A stretch of DNA of 8,210 nucleotides from an uncultured Bacteroidota bacterium. GTDB taxonomy: Bacteria; Bacteroidota; Bacteroidia; Chitinophagales; Chitinophagaceae. The notes beneath the pieces are model-generated. The model had not been told where the DNA came from. It saw only the letters and a program-made list of their open reading frames with translations, and made no database searches. The position numbers were made by a program, and so were the translations under genes. Positions 1 to 5,989 of the stretch are shown one piece after another. The DNA is taken from NCBI GenBank assembly GCA_903933765.1, contig CAIZLI010000110.1, positions 1 through 8,210 on the forward strand. Reading direction: 5' to 3'. Within the stretch, counting starts at the first letter, position 1. Each line of letters starts with the position of its first letter.

Positions 1-131
1 AATATATTCAAATTTTAAATTTCTCTTCTTAATTTACTAAGAATTTGGTAAATGCATCCATAGATCGAATATTTACACAATAGAGAAAATAGTAGCTATT
101 TCAAATTAAAGAAATATTATATATAAAGATT
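1..131. other. AT-rich non-coding stretch downstream of the permease gene
   Basis: No open reading frame of useful length is visible on either strand here. The stretch is strongly AT-rich. It contains one small inverted repeat, AAATAG (87-92) and CTATTT (96-101) around a 3-nt loop. On the minus strand this repeat lies about 30 nt past the permease stop codon. The stem is made almost only of A-T pairs, so it is too weak to call a terminator. The gene to the left lies outside the window. Confidence 0.6.
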
Positions 132-153
132 TTATCCTTTGGGGGAAGGATAA
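132..153 (-). terminator. Stem-loop overlapping the permease stop codon, possible terminator
   Basis: A perfect 8-bp inverted repeat, TTATCCTT (132-139) and AAGGATAA (146-153), encloses a 6-nt loop (140-145, TGGGGG on the plus strand, CCCCCA in the minus-strand transcript). It covers the last codons of the minus-strand permease gene and its TAA stop, which sits in the 3' arm. The transcript continues into an AU-rich sequence without a clean U-tract. It could be an intrinsic terminator or a stabilising 3' end. The symmetry is seen directly; the function is inferred. Confidence 0.4.
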
Positions 154-1100
154 TTGGGGTAATCAGGATTCGTCTCGGTTGCCCCAACTTTTTTTACGAG
201 TATGACCCCTAGCACGACGAATACAGTTCCCAAGATCTGCTCCCAGCTAAACGGCTCATTTAATACCCATCTTGCCTGGAACAGGGTCGAAACAGGCCCA
301 ATGCTTGTTATGATCGCTAAATCATTGCTTCCTATCCTTTTCATCCCGCCGCTCATTAAAAAGGAGGGAATCACAGTTGCTATGAGTGCAAGTGCAATCA
401 CATACCACACACTGCTTGAATGCAGGATCGGGAGCGCAACAATTAAAGCCAAGCCTTGTTGGTGGGTGACAAAGTAATGTATAAAAATGCCTACACTTGC
501 TGCCAGCATGGATAAGCTGGTAAATTGAGGAGCCCCTATTTTTGGTATTATTTTTCCTGAACCCACTAAGTAAAAAGCATAAGTAATAGCACAAAGCAGG
601 ATCATCCAAGTGCCAAAAAAGAACAATTTTGTGTCTGGTATTTGATTCAATTCACCCCAATAGGCAAGGCCAATTCCGAAATAGGTGATTAAAATGGCCA
701 TCCATTGTTTTTTAGTAATAGCCACTTTGAAAATCAACAAATTCAACAACACTGCAAGCGTTGGATAGATAAAAAGAATGATTCTTTCAATACTAGCAGA
801 GACATATTGCAATCCAATAAAATCAAACAAGCTACTCATATAATACCCAAGTATACCCACTAAACATGCGGCCAAGTAAGTAGATGCTTTTGCTTTTTTG
901 ATAGGTTGCTTTGAAAAATAAAACCACATTGCTACAGCATAGAATGGCAAAGAAAACAACATGCGTAACATCAATAAGCTACTCGCATCAATATTGGTTG
1001 ATTTAAAACAAAGTTTGATGAATATGGCTTTAGTGGAGAATAGGATGGTGCCTAGGACTGCCCAGAGAAACCCTTGATTGTATAGTTGAGTCCTTTTCAT
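132..1100 (-). CDS. EamA/DMT-superfamily permease
   Basis: This 322-residue inner-membrane protein has the duplicated EamA layout, two repeats of about five hydrophobic helices (roughly residues 12-147 and 160-304), and a short hydrophilic C-terminal tail rich in Pro and Asn. Family signs are SIERIILFIYPTLAVLLN near 103-120 at the end of helix 4, and the second-repeat pattern IGPVSTLFQARWVLNEPF (267-284) followed by GTVFVVLGVILVKK. Drug/metabolite transporters of this type usually export or exchange small metabolites such as amino acids or nucleotides. The substrate cannot be read from the sequence. The length is normal for the family. The start ATG (complement of 1098-1100) gives MKRTQ directly before the first helix and lies 10 nt downstream of a perfect TAnnTTTG box. 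The gene is divergent from tsaC, so it is a separate transcription unit. Confidence 0.9.
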   Translation of the reverse strand: MKRTQLYNQGFLWAVLGTILFSTKAIFIKLCFKSTNIDASSLLMLRMLFSLPFYAVAMWFYFSKQPIKKAKASTYLAACLVGILGYYMSSLFDFIGLQYVSASIERIILFIYPTLAVLLNLLIFKVAITKKQWMAILITYFGIGLAYWGELNQIPDTKLFFFGTWMILLCAITYAFYLVGSGKIIPKIGAPQFTSLSMLAASVGIFIHYFVTHQQGLALIVALPILHSSSVWYVIALALIATVIPSFLMSGGMKRIGSNDLAIITSIGPVSTLFQARWVLNEPFSWEQILGTVFVVLGVILVKKVGATETNPDYPNYPSPKG

Positions 1101-1110
1101 TCGATTTTGA

Positions 1111-1140
1111 CAAAAATACAGGTTGATTTAGATAGTTAAA
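1111..1140 (-). promoter_or_regulatory. Candidate Bacteroidota promoter for the permease gene
   Basis: On the minus strand, TATTTTTG (complement of 1111-1118) matches the Bacteroidota -7 consensus TAnnTTTG exactly. A TTTA (complement of 1137-1140), one base off the -33 element TTTG, lies 18 nt upstream. The box ends 10 nt before the start codon, so the leader would be only a few bases. The match to a known consensus is seen in the sequence; activity is inferred. Confidence 0.5.
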
Positions 1141-1166
1141 CCCTTTCTTTTACACATTCATTTGAA

Positions 1167-1193
1167 TTGCTTTAAACCTTAATGATTAATTTG
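1167..1193 (+). promoter_or_regulatory. Candidate promoter for the tsaC gene, near-leaderless
   Basis: TAATTTG at 1187-1193 resembles the TAnnTTTG -7 box with one base missing. A TTG at 1167-1169 lies 17 nt upstream as a possible -33 element. Only four bases (CATC) separate the box from the first ATG at 1198, so a transcript starting the usual few bases downstream would begin at or very near that ATG. No Shine-Dalgarno sequence is visible. The imperfect box keeps confidence low. Confidence 0.35.
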
Positions 1194-1197
1194 CATC

Positions 1198-1767
1198 ATG
1201 TTTTTAATGGAAGAAGATATAACAAATGCCTTAGCTGCCTTAAAGAAAGGTGCGATCATTTTATATCCTACAGATGCTGTTTGGGGGATAGGTGCTGATG
1301 CAACCAATCCTGTGGCAGTTGAAAAAATCTATGCACTTAAAAAAAGAGCAGATACAAAAGCCATGATTGTATTGGTGCCCGAAGAAAAATGGATTTTAGA
1401 TTATGTGGCTGAGCCAGCGCCTAAAGTGGCGGATTATATCAAAGGAATCACCAAGCCAACGACTGTGATTTATGAGCATGCAAAAAATCTAGCATCCAAT
1501 TTAATTGCAACAGATGGCTCCATTGCAATTCGAATTTGTAAAGCCAATTTTGCGCAACAATTAATGCAAGCTTTTGGTAAACCTATTGTAAGTACTTCGG
1601 CAAATATTTCTGGATTGCCCACACCAAAATGTTTTTCAGATATTTCTTTAGATATTATTGAAGGTGTTGATTATGTGGTGCGATCGGAGCAAGAGGATAC
1701 AACTCTAAAAGAACCTTCTGCTATTGTGAAATGGGAAAAGGATCAAATCATCATTATTCGTTCTTAA
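1198..1767 (+). CDS. tsaC: L-threonylcarbamoyladenylate synthase (TsaC/Sua5/YrdC family)
   Basis: This enzyme condenses L-threonine, bicarbonate and ATP into threonylcarbamoyl-AMP, the first step of t6A37 formation on ANN-decoding tRNAs. The activated group is then passed to the TsaB/TsaD/TsaE machinery, which is not in this window. The 189 residues form one YrdC domain: YPTDAVWGIG at 23-32, the basic KIYALKKR segment at 43-50, PTTVIY at 87-92, STSANISG at 132-139 and PSAIV at 163-167. The C-terminal Sua5 extension is absent, as in the short TsaC type. The first ATG (1198) lies 4 nt after a promoter-like box; an ATG at 1207 giving MEEDI is a possible alternative start. The GT9 gene starts 9 nt after the stop, so the two are probably cotranscribed. 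Family assignment is secure. The choice between tsaC and sua5 as the symbol is convention. Confidence 0.93.
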   Translation: MFLMEEDITNALAALKKGAIILYPTDAVWGIGADATNPVAVEKIYALKKRADTKAMIVLVPEEKWILDYVAEPAPKVADYIKGITKPTTVIYEHAKNLASNLIATDGSIAIRICKANFAQQLMQAFGKPIVSTSANISGLPTPKCFSDISLDIIEGVDYVVRSEQEDTTLKEPSAIVKWEKDQIIIIRS

Positions 1768-1776
1768 ACCCAATCA

Positions 1777-2784
1777 ATGGCACAGAAAATTTTAATCATA
1801 CAGACTGCTTTTATTGGAGATGTCGTTTTAGCAACTGCCATCTTGGAATCCATACATCAGCAAAATCCAGCAGCATCCATTTCGATATTAGTACGTAAAG
1901 GAAATGAGGCATTATTGAATGCACATCCATTTATAGATCAAGTATTGGTATGGGATAAAAAACAACATAAATATGCGAATTGGTTACAAATCCTTTTCAC
2001 CATTAGAAAAAGTCAATTTGATGCAGTGATCAATGTGCAACGATATGCTGCCACAGGATTATGGACGGTTTTATCTGGTGCAACAATGAAAATAGGTTTT
2101 GATAAAAATCCGTTTGCATTTTTATTTACCAATACAATAGTACATCAGTCTGTTGGCAATGGATTGCATGAAATAGAAAGAAACCATGCTTTGTTATCGC
2201 CATTGGGAAAATTCCCAAATGCAAAGCCAGCATTGTATCCTTCCTCACAGGATCAAAAAGCTGTGGAAGGGTATCAAGCAAAACCTTATTTGTGTATGGC
2301 GCCTGCTTCGGTTTGGTATACAAAGCAATTCCCAAGGCATCTATGGATCAAATTATTAAATTCAATTCCTTTTGAAGGGCCCATTTATTTACTAGGTGGA
2401 CCTGGTGATAAGCCATTGAATGACCAGATATTGCAAGCAGTTCAAAACCCCAATCTAGTCAACTTGGCCGGGAGGTTATCATTTTTAGCATCTGCTGCTT
2501 TACAAAAAGGCGCTGTATTGAACTATGTCAATGATTCTGCACCCATGCATTTTGCATCCGCAATGAATGCGCCTGTTGCTGCTATTTATTGTTCTACTGT
2601 GCCAGATTTTGGCTATGGTCCATTGTCGGATACCTCATTTATTGTTGAGACAAAAAAAGCTTTAAGTTGCAGGCCTTGTGGGTTGCATGGCAAAAAGCAA
2701 TGCCCACAACAGCATTTTAATTGCGCCGAAACCATCACCATGGAACAAATCTATCAACCGCTCCAACAAGTGCTACACAATTAG
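1777..2784 (+). CDS. Glycosyltransferase family 9, heptosyltransferase-like
   Basis: This 335-residue protein has the two-Rossmann GT-B layout of the GT9 ADP-heptose:LPS heptosyltransferases. The N-terminal half opens with KILIIQTAFIGDVVLATAIL (4-23), whose IGD loop holds the Asp that aligns with the catalytic Asp of WaaC/WaaF. The C-terminal half has APASVWYTKQFP (175-186), LLGGPGD (205-211), and the sugar-nucleotide signature VNDSAPMHFASAMNAPVAAI (251-270), followed by FGYGPL. DSAP replaces the commoner DSGP. A Cys-rich tail (C298, C301, C309, C316) matches the CxPCG...CP...C ending of WaaF-like proteins. It probably adds a sugar to LPS core or another surface glycan at the inner face of the cytoplasmic membrane. 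The acceptor is unknown, and neighbouring genes give no surface-polysaccharide context. It starts 9 nt after tsaC without a visible ribosome binding site. Confidence 0.88.
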   Translation: MAQKILIIQTAFIGDVVLATAILESIHQQNPAASISILVRKGNEALLNAHPFIDQVLVWDKKQHKYANWLQILFTIRKSQFDAVINVQRYAATGLWTVLSGATMKIGFDKNPFAFLFTNTIVHQSVGNGLHEIERNHALLSPLGKFPNAKPALYPSSQDQKAVEGYQAKPYLCMAPASVWYTKQFPRHLWIKLLNSIPFEGPIYLLGGPGDKPLNDQILQAVQNPNLVNLAGRLSFLASAALQKGAVLNYVNDSAPMHFASAMNAPVAAIYCSTVPDFGYGPLSDTSFIVETKKALSCRPCGLHGKKQCPQQHFNCAETITMEQIYQPLQQVLHN

Positions 2785-2792
2785 TACTTTTG
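2785..2792 (+). promoter_or_regulatory. Perfect TAnnTTTG -7 box directly before cca
   Basis: The 13-nt gap between the GT9 stop and the cca start contains TACTTTTG, an exact match to the Bacteroidota -7 consensus. It is followed by CACCG and then ATG at 2798. No TTG-like -33 element lies at the expected distance inside the end of the GT9 gene. If active, it would give a leaderless or near-leaderless cca transcript in addition to readthrough from upstream. It also supports 2798 as the true start. Confidence 0.45.
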
Positions 2793-2797
2793 CACCG

Positions 2798-4216
2798 ATG
2801 TCCATTGAATTAACAGCACAAGAAAAAGACCTATTAGCCATTGCAGGATCAGCTGCAGCAAAATTAGGAATACCTGCCTATGCAGTGGGTGGATTTGTGC
2901 GCGATAAAATCTTAGGAAGAAATACCAAAGACATTGATATTGTATGTATAGGAGATGGCTTGCAATTAGCAACCACATTTGCCAATCAATTTAGTCCAAA
3001 GCCAGTTGTTTCATTGTTTAAAACCTATGGCACTGCGCAGGTGAAATTAACAGACATAGAAATTGAATTTGTAGGCGCGAGAAGAGAATCTTATGTAAGA
3101 GAAAGTAGAAATCCAACAGTCGAGCCAGGCACATTGATAGATGACCAAAATCGAAGGGACTTTACCATCAATGCGATGGCGATAGATTTAAGTGCATCCA
3201 ACTTTGGCGCACTCTTAGACCCGTTCAATGGAATGGAAGATCTAGCATTAAAAATTATTCGAACACCATTGTCGCCAGAGCAAACATTTGATGACGACCC
3301 CTTAAGGATGATGCGTGCTATACGCTTTGCAACACAATTGGATTTTGTGATTGAGGAAAAAACCTTCAAAGCCATCCAACAAATGGCGGATCGAATTAAG
3401 ATTGTTTCTCAAGAAAGGATTACAGATGAGTTGCAAAAAATAATGAAAACAAAGCAACCTTCTAAGGGTTGGTATTTATTAAAAGAAGCAGGTTTATTGG
3501 CGCAAATATTTCCAGTCTTGTTAAAATTGGAAGGCGCTGAAACCTTGGATGGCATTGGACATAAAGACAATTTCTCACATACATTACAAGTGCTAGATAA
3601 TCTTGCTGCAAATACCGAAGATATTTGGCTAAGATGGGCTGCTTTATTGCATGATATTGCAAAACCAAATACCAAAAGATTTGAACCTGGTTTTGGTTGG
3701 ACTTTTCATGGGCACGAAGTGGTTGGGGCAAGGATGGTACCTAAATTATTTACACAATTAAAGCTGCCTTTGAACGAGCACATGAAATTGGTGCAAAAAT
3801 TAGTGGCACTGCATTTACGTCCTATTTCTTTGACCAAGGAAAATGTAACGGATAGTGCCATAAGAAGGTTGTTATTTGATGCGGGCGAAGACATTGAATC
3901 TTTGATGTTATTATGTGCCGCAGACATTACAAGCAAGAATCAAAATAAGGTAAAAAGGTATTTGCAAGGTTTTGAAATGGTCAAAGCCAGGATTGTGGAA
4001 GTGGAGGAAAAAGACCAGATGCGCAATTGGCAGCCTCCAATTACTGGAGAGATGATTATGCAAATTTTTAATATTACCCCATCTAAGCAAGTAGGCATTA
4101 TAAAGGATGCTATTAGAGAAGCCATTTTAGACGGCATTATCCCCAATGAGTATGCTGCAGCGCATCAATTCATGATAGCCGAAGCGGCTAAAATTGGATT
4201 GCATCCTGCCATATAA
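2798..4216 (+). CDS. cca: CCA tRNA nucleotidyltransferase with HD domain
   Basis: This enzyme adds or repairs the 3'-terminal CCA of tRNAs from CTP and ATP. From the ATG at 2798 it is 472 residues. The class II nucleotidyltransferase head has GGFVRD (31-36), the metal-binding DIDIV (D45, D47), EFVGARRESY (90-99) and RRDFTINAMA (119-128). The neck has DDPLRMMRAIRFATQLDF (166-183) and ERITDEL (206-212). An HD phosphohydrolase domain follows, with H261, LLHDIAKP (H285, D286), FHGHE (303-307) and D376, as in HD-containing Cca proteins. The reading frame stays open 120 nt upstream to an ATG at 2678, but that extension overlaps the GT9 coding sequence by 107 bp and is unlike any Cca N-terminus, so 2798 is chosen. 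Whether it adds all of CCA or is one half of a split CC/A-adding pair cannot be read from one gene. Confidence 0.95.
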   Translation: MSIELTAQEKDLLAIAGSAAAKLGIPAYAVGGFVRDKILGRNTKDIDIVCIGDGLQLATTFANQFSPKPVVSLFKTYGTAQVKLTDIEIEFVGARRESYVRESRNPTVEPGTLIDDQNRRDFTINAMAIDLSASNFGALLDPFNGMEDLALKIIRTPLSPEQTFDDDPLRMMRAIRFATQLDFVIEEKTFKAIQQMADRIKIVSQERITDELQKIMKTKQPSKGWYLLKEAGLLAQIFPVLLKLEGAETLDGIGHKDNFSHTLQVLDNLAANTEDIWLRWAALLHDIAKPNTKRFEPGFGWTFHGHEVVGARMVPKLFTQLKLPLNEHMKLVQKLVALHLRPISLTKENVTDSAIRRLLFDAGEDIESLMLLCAADITSKNQNKVKRYLQGFEMVKARIVEVEEKDQMRNWQPPITGEMIMQIFNITPSKQVGIIKDAIREAILDGIIPNEYAAAHQFMIAEAAKIGLHPAI

Positions 4217-4238
4217 AAAAGCTTAAAATCAAGCTAAT

Positions 4239-4257
4239 AAATGCTAATTTAGCGTTT
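4239..4257 (+). promoter_or_regulatory. Operator-like dyad over a -7-like box before the pRiA4b-like gene
   Basis: AAATGCTAA (4239-4247) and TTAGCGTTT (4249-4257) form a near-perfect dyad about the T at 4248: eight of nine positions pair, and the ninth (4242 with 4254) would be a G-U wobble in RNA. TAATTTAG at 4245-4252, one base from TAnnTTTG, sits inside it, and the gene starts 13 nt after the dyad. It could be a repressor site, a weak terminator for cca (there is no U-tract), or chance in AT-rich DNA. Confidence 0.25.
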
Positions 4258-4270
4258 CAAAATCACCAAA

Positions 4271-4906
4271 ATGGCCATTTTAAAATTTAGAATTTCTTGG
4301 GAGGAAGACGATGCGATTTATAGAGATGTGATGGTGAAACACACACAGCATTTTACAGATTTACATCATATTATTTTGAAGGCTTTTGAGTTTGATGAAA
4401 AACATGACGCTACTTTTTTTAGAAGCAACGAAAAATGGCAAAGAGGTAGAGAAATTAGTAAAGCAGTCTACGAAAAAAATTATGTCGTTCCTCCATTGAT
4501 GATGGATGAAGTGTTGATAGGTTCTGAAATTTTGAATACCAATCAACAATTTGTTTATCTCTATGATTTTGCAAAGTCATGGACATTTTTAATTCAGTTG
4601 ATTCAAGTGATCAAGAATGCAGATGCAGAATTGAATTATCCATTGGTATCAAGAATCGAAGGTGTTGGGCCCATGCAATATGGCACCAAAGGCTTGTTAG
4701 GGCCTAATTTCACAGATATAGAAGAGAAGTATGATTTAACAGAAGCCCAGGATGGATTTGGGGAAGAGGGCGAAGAAGGTCTTGGGTCTGATGATGATTC
4801 AGAAGAAGAAGACGCGCATGCGTCTGATGAGGAGGATACGTCTGATGATGATGCAGGTTCTGATGATGCAGGTGGTATGTTTGATGATAGCACCGAAGCC
4901 TATTAA
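4271..4906 (+). CDS. Plasmid pRiA4b ORF-3-like domain protein with acidic tail
   Basis: This predicted cytoplasmic protein has 211 residues. Residues 1-138 resemble the pRiA4b ORF-3 family: an opening strand KFRISWEEDDAIYRDVMV (5-22), FTDLHHIILKAFEFDEKH (28-45), a DEV segment at 79-81, and the hallmark FVYLYDFAKSWTFLI (94-108), matching the family's YxYDFGDxW pattern with AKS in place of GDS. The CPPEDxGG ending seen in many members is absent; GVGPMQYG (131-138) takes its place. The last 58 residues have no Lys or Arg and about 26 Asp/Glu, with degenerate Ser-Asp-Asp hexapeptides. Some relatives are labelled IS1096 passenger proteins, but no transposase or terminal repeat is nearby. The family has no established biochemical function. 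It sits between cca (54-nt gap) and miaA (33-nt gap), so a link to tRNA maturation is possible but unproven. The domain call is fairly sure. Confidence 0.8.
   Translation: MAILKFRISWEEDDAIYRDVMVKHTQHFTDLHHIILKAFEFDEKHDATFFRSNEKWQRGREISKAVYEKNYVVPPLMMDEVLIGSEILNTNQQFVYLYDFAKSWTFLIQLIQVIKNADAELNYPLVSRIEGVGPMQYGTKGLLGPNFTDIEEKYDLTEAQDGFGEEGEEGLGSDDDSEEEDAHASDEEDTSDDDAGSDDAGGMFDDSTEAY
4787..4876 (+). repeat. Degenerate 18-bp repeats encoding acidic hexapeptides
   Basis: TCTGATGA occurs at 4787, 4823, 4841 and 4859, with spacings of 36, 18 and 18 nt. Read as 18-nt units this encodes SDDDSE, EEDAHA, SDEEDT, SDDDAG and SDDAGG. The period is a multiple of three, so copy-number changes would lengthen or shorten the acidic tail without breaking the frame. 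Confidence 0.65.
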
Positions 4907-4924
4907 TTCCGAAGCCTACTAATT
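4893..4924 (+). repeat. 16-bp tandem duplication across the pRiA4b-like stop codon
   Basis: CCGAAGCCTATTAATT (4893-4908) is followed at once by CCGAAGCCTACTAATT (4909-4924), differing only at 4903/4919 (T/C). The first copy carries the last codons and TAA stop of the pRiA4b-like gene. The second lies in the gap before miaA and carries the same Glu-Ala-Tyr-stop sense one frame over. The identity is seen directly; a recent slippage or duplication event is inferred. Confidence 0.8.
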
Positions 4925-4939
4925 TATAATACATTTATT

Positions 4940-5812
4940 TTGACGCCTACAGTATATATCGTTGTTGGTCCTACTGCAGTGGGTAAAACAAAGTATGCTA
5001 TTGATTTGGCGCAACAATTACAAACAGAAATCATTTCTGCAGACGCTAGGCAGTGTTATCAGGAATTAAATATTGGTGTTGCTCGTCCAAGCAATGAAGA
5101 ACTAGCTCAAGTAAAACATCATTTTATAGCAAGTCATTCCATTCAGAATACTGTGAACGCAGGTGTATTCGAACAATATGCTTTAGCAAAAGCAAATGAG
5201 CTACTAACAAAATTCGGAGCTGCTGTGATGGTTGGGGGAACGGGCTTATATATTAAAGCATTTGTTGAAGGGATGGATCAAATACCTGAAATTGATCCAG
5301 CAATTCGCATTCAAATTCAACAAGAGGTATCGACTAAAGGTATTGATTGGCTTCAAGGTCAGGTAAAACAATTGGATCCTGACTATTGGGCGCAAGCAGA
5401 CCAAGGCGAACAACAAAATACACAAAGATTATCTAGGGCTTTGGAAGTGATGACAGGGACAGGTCAATCCATTCTAAGTTTTCAAAATCAGACTAAGCAA
5501 ACACGTCCATTTAACATACAAAAAATTGGCCTTGAAATGCCAAGGGCGCAACTATATGACCGGATTAATCAAAGGGTGCATAAAATGGTAGAAATGGGAT
5601 TAGAAGAGGAAGTAAAGGCTTTGCGTCCTCAATTTCATTTAAACGCATTACAAACGGTTGGTTATCAGGAATGGTTGCCCTACTTGGAGGGTAATCAATC
5701 AAAAGAGGCGGTGATAGAAGCCATTCAGCAAAATACAAGACATTATGCAAAAAGGCAGTTAACTTGGTTTAAGAAGGACCCTGAAATTAGCTGGAATCAA
5801 GCCTCAAAGTAG
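4940..5812 (+). CDS. miaA: tRNA dimethylallyltransferase
   Basis: MiaA transfers the dimethylallyl group of DMAPP to N6 of A37 in tRNAs reading UNN codons, giving i6A37. The 290-residue protein has the P-loop GPTAVGKT (10-17), SADARQCY (33-40) with the conserved Asp at 35, HHFI (60-63), VGGTGLYI (98-105), QRLSRALEV (162-170), GYQEW (241-245) and the tRNA-binding YAKRQLTWF (269-277). The length is close to the usual 300 or so. The start is TTG at 4940. The frame is open back only to the TAA at 4904, with no ATG or GTG in between, and starting here puts the P-loop at the normal distance from the N-terminus. SADARQCY has Ala where many homologues have Ser, and NAGVFEQYAL (73-82) has Val where Asp is common. 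It follows the pRiA4b-like gene by 33 nt and is likely cotranscribed with it. Confidence 0.95.
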   Translation: MTPTVYIVVGPTAVGKTKYAIDLAQQLQTEIISADARQCYQELNIGVARPSNEELAQVKHHFIASHSIQNTVNAGVFEQYALAKANELLTKFGAAVMVGGTGLYIKAFVEGMDQIPEIDPAIRIQIQQEVSTKGIDWLQGQVKQLDPDYWAQADQGEQQNTQRLSRALEVMTGTGQSILSFQNQTKQTRPFNIQKIGLEMPRAQLYDRINQRVHKMVEMGLEEEVKALRPQFHLNALQTVGYQEWLPYLEGNQSKEAVIEAIQQNTRHYAKRQLTWFKKDPEISWNQASK

Positions 5813-5989
5813 CTTCAAGGCACTCTAAATTTGAATCCAATTTGGGGGCTAATTTTAGGTTGTTTTTACACTAGGTTCTATTCCTGAGAATATTAACATT
5901 ATTAGATAAAATCTTAAATTACTTTAATCAATAATTAGTACAATTAGCATTATTTTTATCAAAATATACATTCCAAAAAACAATTTTTT
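5813..5989 (+). promoter_or_regulatory. miaA to M16 intergenic region with weak promoter and terminator candidates
   Basis: These 177 nt carry no gene. Near the miaA end, CTAAA (5825-5829) could pair with TTTAG (5854-5858), followed by a T-run at 5862-5866, but the stem is short and imperfect. Closer to the M16 gene, TATTTTTA (5951-5958) is one base off TAnnTTTG with no good -33 partner. AATTAG occurs twice with a 9-bp period (5933 and 5942). The size of the gap and the change of function suggest the M16 pair has its own promoter, but no single site stands out. Confidence 0.3.

Noticed and set aside
87..101. Inverted repeat AAATAG/CTATTT
   Set aside because: A six-pair stem with almost only A-T pairs in AT-rich DNA is expected by chance, and no U-tract follows.
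202..477. Plus-strand open frame of 91 codons inside the permease gene
   Set aside because: It is antisense to a well-supported membrane protein gene, has no recognisable domain and no promoter-like box before it.
2678..2797. 40-residue N-terminal extension of Cca from an upstream ATG
   Set aside because: It would overlap the conserved Cys-rich end of the GT9 protein by 107 bp and resembles no Cca N-terminus. The ATG at 2798 follows a -7 box and gives a normal length.
3091..4146. Several minus-strand open frames of 68-94 codons opposite cca
   Set aside because: All are antisense shadows of a gene with intact catalytic motifs, and none shows a domain or a plausible promoter.
4636..4893. Minus-strand Ser/Pro-rich open frame of 85 codons
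   Set aside because: Its composition is the reverse complement of the GAT/GAA-rich acidic tail of the plus-strand gene; it is a shadow of that low-complexity sequence.
4271..4906. Insertion sequence or transposon cargo around the pRiA4b-like gene
   Set aside because: The family name suggests mobile DNA, but there is no transposase, no terminal inverted repeat pair and no target-site duplication at the gene's borders. The 16-bp direct repeat is tandem, not flanking.
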